Source: Myxococcaceae bacterium | GTDB taxonomy: Bacteria; Myxococcota; Myxococcia; Myxococcales; Myxococcaceae | Assembly: GCA_025459425.1 (NCBI GenBank) | Contig: JALOQF010000042.1 | Span: forward strand, 1 to 34,328 | Direction of reading: 5' to 3' | DNA length: 34,328 nucleotides | Shown: positions 14,756 through 21,903 of the stretch, piece by piece | How positions within the stretch are numbered: the stretch's first letter is position 1 | Layout of the letters: the number at the start of each line of letters is the position of its first letter | Made by a program: the position numbers and the translations under genes | The notes under the pieces: model-generated | The model's database searches: none | What the model saw: the letters and a program-made list of their open reading frames with translations, nothing else | What the model was told of the DNA's origin: nothing

Positions 14756-15479
14756 CGGGCTCGGGCAGCGGGAGCACCGTGCCCATCCACCGGTCCCAGG
14801 CGCTCGAGTACAGCCCGAAGTTGCCGTGCACCTGCTGGTGATGGAGGTCGTGCATCGTGGCGAAGTTGAGCCACTTGAAGACGGGGTGCCTTCGCCAGCG
14901 CGCGGGAAACGGTTCGACGCCGCAGTGCCCCAGCACGTTGATGCCGATGGCGACGAACGAGAACGCGACCCACACCGCCGACGGCACGGGCACCCAGCGC
15001 ACCAGCGGCACCGCCCACAGCACCTGGAGCAGGGCGTCGGCCACACCGAAGGCCAGCGCCGCGAAGGGCGTCGGGGTGCGCGAGCGGTGGTGGAGCGCGT
15101 GCAACCAGCCGAACACCGCGGGGTGATGGGCGAGCCGGTGCGACCAATAAAAATACGTGTCGTGCACCACCAGCAGCGCGAGCAGCCACGCGCCGAACTC
15201 GAGGGCGGCTCCCACGCCCGAGGCGCGGAGCGGCACCACCGGCAGGCCCACCGACAGCAGGCCGAACAGCACACCGAACAACACGCCCGTGCGCAGCGAG
15301 GCGAGCACCTCGCGCCGCACGTCACCCGGCGAGGGCCCGGTGGTTTGAATGCGCCGCGCCGCGGTGAAGGGGTTCGCCTTCCAGCCCCAGAGGAAGGCCC
15401 ACGCGGCCCCCGCGGTCAGCAGGTAGCGCCCCACGTGGAGCGTCACGAACATCGCCACCAGGCCCAGCGGGCTCTTCAC
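14697..15479 (-). CDS. Fatty acid hydroxylase / sterol desaturase superfamily membrane enzyme
   Basis: 260 residues with at least four hydrophobic segments (LVAMFVTLHVGRYLLTAG, LFGVLFGLLSVGLPVVPL, AWLLALLVVHDTYFYW, VAFSFVAIGINVLG). The three His clusters that hold the di-iron centre are present: HDTYFYWSHRLAHH, HALHHRS and HDLHHQQVHGNFG. The family hydroxylates or desaturates lipids such as fatty acids, sterols or carotenoids; the substrate cannot be read from sequence. The Pro/Ala-rich end (PEPVREPPAPAAAR) overlaps the FHA gene by 59 bp and may not be structured. The divergent-side neighbour, the two-FHA gene, is on the same strand with a 15-bp gap upstream, so the two may form one transcript. 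Confidence 0.9.
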   Translation of the reverse strand: MKSPLGLVAMFVTLHVGRYLLTAGAAWAFLWGWKANPFTAARRIQTTGPSPGDVRREVLASLRTGVLFGVLFGLLSVGLPVVPLRASGVGAALEFGAWLLALLVVHDTYFYWSHRLAHHPAVFGWLHALHHRSRTPTPFAALAFGVADALLQVLWAVPLVRWVPVPSAVWVAFSFVAIGINVLGHCGVEPFPARWRRHPVFKWLNFATMHDLHHQQVHGNFGLYSSAWDRWMGTVLPLPEPVREPPAPAAARAAPGPSGT

Positions 15480-15494
15480 CCGGCCCCTTGTACC

Positions 15495-16358
15495 TCACTG
15501 GAGCTCGCGCCACTCGAGCCAGGCGTCGCCGAACGAGAAGCGGTCGCCGTCGACGAGGGCCCGACAGCGCGCGCGCTCGCCGGACTCGTGCACGAGGCCG
15601 TTCGTGCTCCCGGCGTCGACGAGACAGGCCACGCCATCGATGGACAGGACGACCGCATGCACGCGTGACACCTGCGGGTCCGACGAGACGACGTGACACC
15701 TGGGGCTGCGGCCGAGCAACACCCCTCGCTCGAGCGCAGCCTCGTCCACCACGGAGGTCGACACCGCGCCGCGCCGATGCAACACGAGCGCGCCCACCCG
15801 GCCGGGCGCTCGAGTCGAGGGGACGAAGGGTGTCGCCCGCGCGCGGTCTTCGCCGTCGTCGACGGAGGCCGACGGGGGTGCAGCCGCGACGCCCGTGGGC
15901 ACGCAGACGAGGCTCACCTGCCCCGTACGCAGGTGAAGGCAGCCCTCTCCCGTCACGGACAGCCGTTGCCCGGCCCGGGTGTGGGTGCCGTTGAGCGTCT
16001 CGAGGTCGACCGCGGTGGTGCGCACCCGGCCCTCGACGAGCCGCACGACGACGACGAGGTGCCGAAGCGAGAGCACCGCTTCGCGCGCGAGGGCCAGGTC
16101 GACGCGCGCGTGGCGCCCCAGGGTGCCCGACCGCGGAGCCGTCGTCGCCTGGAGCCAGAGCTGCCCGACCAGGCCCAGCACGTCGTGCACGGCGAAGACG
16201 AAGACGCCGGGGCGGCGCTCTGCACGACAGGCCGCCTCGAGCGCTCCGGAAGCGCGCCCCAACGCGTCGCGCGCCACCGCCCCGAAGACTGGCGCGCCCC
16301 CGACGGCCACCGTCGCACCGTGGGCTCGCCCAGGCTCTGGCGGCGACCTCGACTCCAT
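15495..16358 (-). CDS. Protein with two FHA domains
   Basis: 287 residues from the ATG at 16358; the open frame upstream of it is Arg/Pro-rich and not convincing. Domain 1 at about 75-150 (TLGRHARVDLALAREAVLSLRH, DLETLNGTHTRAGQRL) is a diverged FHA with the GR and the strand pattern. Domain 2 at about 205-285 is canonical: LLGRSPRCHVVSSDPQVSRVHAVVLSIDG split by the usual turn, then DAGSTNGLVHESGERA and DGDRFSFGDAWLEW. Domain 2 has Arg, Ser, Arg-x-His and Ser-Thr-Asn-Gly, so it should bind phosphothreonine; domain 1 lacks part of this set. The protein probably recruits a phosphorylated partner downstream of a Ser/Thr kinase. It precedes the hydroxylase gene by 15 bp on the same strand. Confidence 0.82.
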   Translation of the reverse strand: MESRSPPEPGRAHGATVAVGGAPVFGAVARDALGRASGALEAACRAERRPGVFVFAVHDVLGLVGQLWLQATTAPRSGTLGRHARVDLALAREAVLSLRHLVVVVRLVEGRVRTTAVDLETLNGTHTRAGQRLSVTGEGCLHLRTGQVSLVCVPTGVAAAPPSASVDDGEDRARATPFVPSTRAPGRVGALVLHRRGAVSTSVVDEAALERGVLLGRSPRCHVVSSDPQVSRVHAVVLSIDGVACLVDAGSTNGLVHESGERARCRALVDGDRFSFGDAWLEWRELQ

Positions 16359-16538
16359 CACTCGCACGGCCCGCGTCCCAGCCCCGTGCCCCTGCGCTCC
16401 AGCCTGGGGCAGCCTGCTCCAGCCTGACGTGTCGGGTGTTCCATCGCGGCGCGACATTCGACCTCCCCGGGGCTCCCGGGCTGCGATTTCACCCGACGTG
16501 CCAGCCACGCCCCGGTCGCCAGCGGTGGGCGAGGTTCG

Positions 16539-16544
16539 TAGACT
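16539..16544 (+). promoter_or_regulatory. Candidate -10 element of the DUF362 gene
   Basis: TAGACT ends 7 bp before the ATG at 16552. Transcription starting at the normal distance would begin at or next to the start codon, giving a leaderless message. No Shine-Dalgarno sequence precedes the ATG. Confidence 0.35.
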
Positions 16545-16551
16545 TCCCTGC

Positions 16552-18051
<1,500 letters not shown>

Positions 18052-18113
18052 CGGCGATACGGCCCATCGCGACCGCGACGGCGTGATGAACGCGACGAGG
18101 ACGCACGAGCGCC

Positions 18114-19025
18114 TCACGCCATCGTGAGCAGGCGCTGCACCACCTCGGCGAGCACCGGCGCGCACGACACGCGCTCGAGGGGAAACGACACGCCCGAGGG
18201 CGCTGGCACCGAGTCGCTCACCACCACCCGCGCGAGCGGCAGCTTCGAAAGGCGCTCGTTGGCGGGCCCGACGAAGAGGCCGTGCGAGGCGACGACCGTC
18301 AAGGGCCCCTCGGCGCCCTCGTCGAGCACCGCCTGCGCGGCCGCGACCAGCGTTCCGCCGGTGCTGATCATGTCGTCCACCAGCACGGGGTGACGGCCCT
18401 TCACGTCTCCCACGACCCCCTGGGCCTTCACGTCGGCGCCAGACAGCCGCTGTTTGTGCACCACCGCCACCGGCAACCCCAGCGGCCGCGCGAAGGCCTC
18501 GGCGCGCTTCACGGCGCCCAGGTCGGGTGAGACCACGACGGCATTCGACGGCAGGCGCGTCTTGAGGTGCTCGGTGAGCACGCCGATGGCCGACGCGTGC
18601 TCGACCGGCAGCGGAAAACAGCCTTCGACCGCGCGCGAGTGGAGGTCGACGCACACCAACCGCGCGAGGTGCGTGGCGCCGAGCAGGTCGGCCACGACGC
18701 GGGCCCCCAGCGGCTCGCGGCCGGCGACGCGGCGGTCCTGTCGGGCGTAGCCGAGGTACGGCACCAGCGCCGTCACGCTCGACGCGCCGGAGCGATGACA
18801 CGCGTCGGCGATGAGGGCGAGCTCGAGCAGGTGCTCTCCGACCGGCGCGTGGAGCGACTGGAGGACGAAGACCTCGACGCCGCGCACTCGATCGTGGAGG
18901 TCGACGTCGAGCTCTCCATCTGGGAACCGCTCGATGGTGCAGCGCGACAGGGGCATGCCAAGGGCGCGGGCGAGGTCGGCCGCCAGGGCGGGATGCGAAG
19001 AGCCAGACAGGAGCACACAGCGCAT
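18114..19025 (-). CDS. prs: Ribose-phosphate pyrophosphokinase (PRPP synthetase)
   Basis: 303 residues. It transfers pyrophosphate from ATP to ribose 5-phosphate to make PRPP for nucleotide, His and Trp synthesis. Family landmarks: FPDGELDVDLHDRVRG after the first strand, YLGYARQDRR (ATP site), VCVDLHSRAVEGCFPLPVEH (metal site), VVSPDLGAVKRAEAFA and the PRPP-binding loop VLVDDMISTGGTL. The classical bacterial enzyme is about 310-320 residues, and in the first motif the usual RDVFV is VEVFVLQS. It may thus be a second, diverged copy rather than the main housekeeping enzyme (inference). A start eight codons earlier at 19049 (MPVSQPRL) is also possible; neither has a clear ribosome-binding site. 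The gene faces the DUF362 gene tail to tail. Confidence 0.88.
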   Translation of the reverse strand: MRCVLLSGSSHPALAADLARALGMPLSRCTIERFPDGELDVDLHDRVRGVEVFVLQSLHAPVGEHLLELALIADACHRSGASSVTALVPYLGYARQDRRVAGREPLGARVVADLLGATHLARLVCVDLHSRAVEGCFPLPVEHASAIGVLTEHLKTRLPSNAVVVSPDLGAVKRAEAFARPLGLPVAVVHKQRLSGADVKAQGVVGDVKGRHPVLVDDMISTGGTLVAAAQAVLDEGAEGPLTVVASHGLFVGPANERLSKLPLARVVVSDSVPAPSGVSFPLERVSCAPVLAEVVQRLLTMA

Positions 19026-19673
19026 GAGCCGAGGTTGTGACACAGGCATAGCGCCCCGGCAGCAATCGGGCTTCGCGCTGGGCGTTCTCCTCGGCACGTC
19101 ACGGGTCGTCCTCCCATCCCGGCCCGTGGCCGTGGCCGGGAGCCCGAGGTGCAGTCGGCCTCGGGCTTCTGGTCGCCTTGTGTCTGGCGACCCTCGAGCC
19201 GTGAGGCCTGCGAGGGGCCAAGAAGCACCAGGGCGAAGCCGGCGCCCCACGTCGCCAACGTGATCGTCGCGGGCTTCATGGCCCGCAATGACGGGGAGCG
19301 GGCGACCGCCGACGGGCCGGCGGCGATCGGAGAAACGGCTCCGGCTCCGGACGCCCCCTCGCCGGCGCCGCCGACGGCCACCGCGCCTGCGGCCCCTGCC
19401 ACCGTCCGCCTGGCGCTCCTCACGGTGCCGCCCCGGGCGGCGGTCATCGACGCCGACACCGGCGACGTCCTCGGGGTCCCAGCGGCGGCGGTCTCGCGAT
19501 GACGATGTCGCGTCGTGAGGGCTGGTGGAGCGGCTCGACGAGCGTCACCACGCCGCGGTCGGTGGTGACGGCCACCAGCAGGCCCGACCGCGTCGGCACC
19601 GTGGTGAGGCCGCGCACCGAGGCAGCGGCCCCTTCGACTTGCCTCCTCCGCCGGCGGCAGCGAAGACGCCTGC
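19026..19673. other. 648-bp stretch without an intact gene
   Basis: Between the PRPP synthetase start and the uracil-DNA glycosylase start only fragments are visible. One is the PEGA-like plus-strand piece. Another is a minus-strand stretch at about 19510-19640 with coding-like third positions (GLLVAVTTDRGVVTLVEP) that soon stops. A third is a minus-strand start at 19279 whose first 26 residues look like a signal peptide but which runs into low-complexity sequence. The region looks like gene decay. Confidence 0.45.
19200..19502 (+). pseudogene. Possible decayed gene fragment with a PEGA-like segment
   Basis: From about 19250 the frame ending at 19502 has strong G/C third positions. It reads as a Pro/Ala-rich linker followed by TVRLALLTVPPRAAVIDADTG and DVLG, which resembles the start of a PEGA domain like the tail of the kinase at 6189. 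It then stops where the domain should continue, and no kinase domain lies upstream. A hydrophobic stretch in another plus frame at about 19160-19205 could be a displaced transmembrane segment. It may be a remnant of a kinase-type gene; chance coding bias is possible. Confidence 0.3.
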
Positions 19674-20297
19674 ATGGCCGACCGTCGGCTCGAGGCGCTC
19701 GAGGCGCTGCTCACCCAGATGAAGGGCTGCCGGGCGTGCCCGAAGATGTACCCACCCGTGGTGGTGGGGCCGGCGGTGCTGTCGCCGGTGCTCATCGTCG
19801 GCCAGGCGCCCGGTGTGCGCGAAGGCCCGGCCGACAAGCTGTTCGCGTGGACTGCGGGCAAGACGTTGTTCCGGTGGTTCGACGGAGCCCTGGGCCTCGA
19901 CGAGGCGGCCGTCCGCTCGCGCATCGCCTTCGCCGCCGTCGCGCGGTGCTTTCCGGGGAAGCTCGCGAAGGGCGGAGACCGGAAGCCCGACACCGACGAG
20001 GTGCTCGCCTGCCGTCCGTGGCTCGAAGCGCAGGTGACCCTCGTGCGCCCGCGGCTCGTCGTCCCGCTGGGCGCCCTCGCCATCGAGCAGGTGCTGGGCC
20101 ACGGAGGGCCGCTCGCCGAGGTCGTCGGTCGACTGCACACGGCGACGTGGCACGGGCTCGACGTCGACGTGATTCCCCTGCCCCACCCGTCGGGGGTCTC
20201 GACCTGGCCCGTCACGGAGCCCGGAAAGACGCTCCTCGCTCGGGCGCTGGAGCAGTTGGCCCGGCACCCGGTCGCCCGTTCGCTTCAGACGCCGTGA
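19674..20297 (+). CDS. Uracil-DNA glycosylase superfamily protein with a 4Fe-4S cluster
   Basis: 207 residues. Four Cys residues at the positions used by family 4/5 iron-sulfur UDGs are present: Cys19 and Cys22 (GCRACP), Cys92 (VARCFPG) and Cys113 (LACRPWL). Motif 1 is VGQAPGVREGP (42-52), where family 4 has GEAPG. Motif 2 is PLPHPSG (His171). The enzyme should excise uracil or a related damaged base from DNA in base-excision repair. GQAPG in place of GEAPG or GLAPA means the exact family and lesion are unclear. The ATG at 19674 gives a normal N-terminus just before the first Cys pair. The gene stands alone, flanked by decayed or empty sequence. Confidence 0.9.
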   Translation: MADRRLEALEALLTQMKGCRACPKMYPPVVVGPAVLSPVLIVGQAPGVREGPADKLFAWTAGKTLFRWFDGALGLDEAAVRSRIAFAAVARCFPGKLAKGGDRKPDTDEVLACRPWLEAQVTLVRPRLVVPLGALAIEQVLGHGGPLAEVVGRLHTATWHGLDVDVIPLPHPSGVSTWPVTEPGKTLLARALEQLARHPVARSLQTP

Positions 20298-20481
20298 GGC
20301 CCCTGGCCCCGGCCGCGGTGCGCTCGCGTCTCCAACCACGAATCAAGGTTCCGCGCGCCACGGTGCCTCGCGGTCGGACCGAGAACGAATCAGTCGGCTT
20401 CCGTACTTCTCGTTAGCCGAGTCGGCTTCGTCGGCGGACTGACCATCGCGTCAGTGGGCTCGCCGGCCGACCACGTCGTGT

Positions 20482-20682
20482 TCACTTCTTCTTCACGAGG
20501 TCGGCGAACGACTTCTTCTTCGTGCCCTCGCGCTGCCGGCGCAGGTCGTCGGCGATCTCTTCCCGCGCGCGCTCGTAGGCCCGCTGCCGCTCCAGGTCGG
20601 TGCCTTCGGCGGCCTCGTTCTTCGAGATGGGGTTCAGCTTCGGCACCGGCATCGCACGCCGGTCTTCGCGGTAGGCGCCCAT
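20482..20682 (-). CDS. Small highly charged protein of unknown function
   Basis: 66 residues, or 56 if the ATG at 20652 is used (MPVPKLNPISKNEAAEGTDL). The sequence is rich in Lys, Arg and Glu with a likely long helix (RAYERAREEIADDLRRQ) and a basic end (KKKSFADLVKKK). No signal peptide, Cys or known motif is present. Codon third positions are strongly G/C, and a -10-like TACCCT lies 10 bp before the ATG, which supports a real gene. It lies 44 bp upstream of the end of nothing else on this strand, so it is probably its own transcript. Function unknown. Confidence 0.6.
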   Translation of the reverse strand: MGAYREDRRAMPVPKLNPISKNEAAEGTDLERQRAYERAREEIADDLRRQREGTKKKSFADLVKKK

Positions 20683-20692
20683 GACGTTCGAC

Positions 20693-20698
20693 AGGGTA
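20693..20698 (-). promoter_or_regulatory. Candidate -10 element of the small charged protein gene
   Basis: On the minus strand TACCCT sits 10 bp before the ATG at 20682, the spacing seen for several genes here. It implies a leader of only a few bases. Confidence 0.35.
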
Positions 20699-20726
20699 GC
20701 CCAGCCAGACGTGCTCAGCCCACCCC

Positions 20727-21434
20727 TCAGCCGACCCGGCCCGTCACCCGGCCCGAGCCGTCGACGCGCACCGCGAGGGGAACCACGCCGACGCCGTACT
20801 TCTTCGCGAGGTCGCGGCGCTTCGACACGTCGACCTTCACCACGTGCTCGCCCTTCGTCTCGAGCTCGCGGGTCAGCGTCTGGCAGTCACTGCACAACGG
20901 GTGCGTGAAGAGCACCACGCCATCGCGCGCCTCGGCGCCCAGCGCCGTCAGGTCCACCTGCTCGATGGAGCCTCCACGCACGCCGCGCAGCTTCGCGATG
21001 AGGCGGTACATCTCGCAGCCCACGCAGAGCCCCGTCGTCGACGCCAACGTCGCCAGGCCCGCCACCATCGCCCCCAGGCCGAAGCCGACCGTCGGGGCGC
21101 CACCCGCGTACGCCGCCGAGGCCGAGAGGAGGAAGATGGCTCCGAGGGTGTTGGCGAACTTCGGCGCCCGTGAGTCTTCAACCGGGCCCGGGCCGAAGCG
21201 GGGCTGCACCAGCCGGAAGTAGAAAACGCACGGCAGGCAGTACTGGCGGCCGAGCAGCACCGACACTGCGAGCTGGGTGCCGAGGATCAGCAGAATCGGC
21301 CAGGCGCCGGTGAGCACCGCCACCGTCGAGCCGATGGCCGTCACGGCCTGGTTGAAGCGCGGCGCGCGGGAGTCGACGACGGAGAGGTCGTTGTTGTCGA
21401 TGGCGGCGGCGGGGAGGGAGCTGGCGGGGGTCAT
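20727..21434 (-). CDS. DUF4395-like membrane protein fused to a thioredoxin-like domain
   Basis: 235 residues. The N-terminal 165 residues resemble DUF4395: DSRAPRFNQAVTAIGSTVAV, hydrophobic helices (PILLILGTQLAVSVLLG, LGAIFLLSASAAYAGG, GLGAMVAGLATLASTTG) and the Cys pairs YCLPC and LCVGC. The last 65 residues form a small thioredoxin/glutaredoxin-like domain with LFTHPLCSDCQTLTRELE (CSDC redox pair), VVKVDVSKRRDLAKKYGV and the cis-Pro-like VVPLAV. The protein probably handles thiols or metals at the inner membrane; the partner is unknown. The ATG at 21434 follows a purine-rich stretch and lies next to a 9-bp inverted repeat (21444-21480). Confidence 0.78.
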   Translation of the reverse strand: MTPASSLPAAAIDNNDLSVVDSRAPRFNQAVTAIGSTVAVLTGAWPILLILGTQLAVSVLLGRQYCLPCVFYFRLVQPRFGPGPVEDSRAPKFANTLGAIFLLSASAAYAGGAPTVGFGLGAMVAGLATLASTTGLCVGCEMYRLIAKLRGVRGGSIEQVDLTALGAEARDGVVLFTHPLCSDCQTLTRELETKGEHVVKVDVSKRRDLAKKYGVGVVPLAVRVDGSGRVTGRVG

Positions 21435-21443
21435 GTCTGCCTC

Positions 21444-21480
21444 GGCGGATGCGGTTCTGACATGACAGATAGCATCCGCC
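21444..21480 (-). promoter_or_regulatory. Inverted repeat upstream of the DUF4395-thioredoxin gene
   Basis: Perfect 9-bp arms GGCGGATGC (21444-21452) and GCATCCGCC (21472-21480) enclose 19 bp that contain an imperfect palindrome, TCTGACATGACAGA. The element begins 10 bp before the start codon, so it may be an operator or an RNA hairpin affecting translation. Confidence 0.5.
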
Positions 21481-21640
21481 CCGACGGATACGCAACCGTT
21501 CGAGCGGCGCTCGCGGGGGAAGGAGCCTCCGCCCTGACGGAATGGTTGGGCGGGGCCTCTGGAGCGCGTCACCACGGTCGACGGAGCCGACGTGGCCGTC
21601 ATGGCCAGACCTGGGGCCCCACGACACCCAAACCGCCTGC

Positions 21641-21736
21641 TCACGCACGCTGCGCGGCGTTGACTCGGTCGAGCGCCTCGAAGCGCGAGACGAGGCGCAG
21701 GTTGACGGCGACGAACTCCCTCTGATCGTTTCTCAT
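21641..21736 (-). CDS. 31-codon open frame with PilZ-like sequence, gene or remnant
   Basis: The frame MRNDQREFVAVNLRLVSRFE continues for 11 more residues to a TGA. Third codon positions are almost all G or C, and a purine-rich GGGGGCAG stands just before the ATG. The sequence recalls the first strand of PilZ domains (an R-x-x-x-R-like start followed by V-x-L-R-L), but the c-di-GMP D/NxSxxG motif is absent because the frame ends. It could be a truncated PilZ gene or a short real peptide. It lies 167 bp downstream of the RND gene on the same strand. Confidence 0.35.
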   Translation of the reverse strand: MRNDQREFVAVNLRLVSRFEALDRVNAAQRA

Positions 21737-21903
21737 CTGCCCCCACGCCACCGAGCTCGTCGAAGCGGCCGCGGGCCTCGTCGCCACGCGCGCGCGTGCC
21801 CAGCCCGAGGGGCTCCGAGGGCGCACTGGGACGCGTCGGTGCTGGGCTCGACCATGGACAGCGGCCTGCCGTCCTTCGGGAGCGCCGCCCTGTCGCGCCA
21901 GCG

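Larger units (their letters stand above)
21435..21903. other. 469-bp stretch between the DUF4395-thioredoxin and RND genes
   Basis: Apart from the inverted repeat at 21444-21480 and the 31-codon frame at 21641-21736 nothing recognisable was seen. A plus-strand frame starting at 21462 (MTDSIRPDGYATVRAALAGE) loses coding character after about 30 residues. Confidence 0.5.

Noticed and set aside
19149..19279. Minus-strand start at 19279 with a signal-peptide-like N-terminus
   Set aside because: After about 30 residues the sequence becomes Arg/Gly/Pro-rich and continues antiparallel through the prs gene in a wrong frame. No family or stable end was found.
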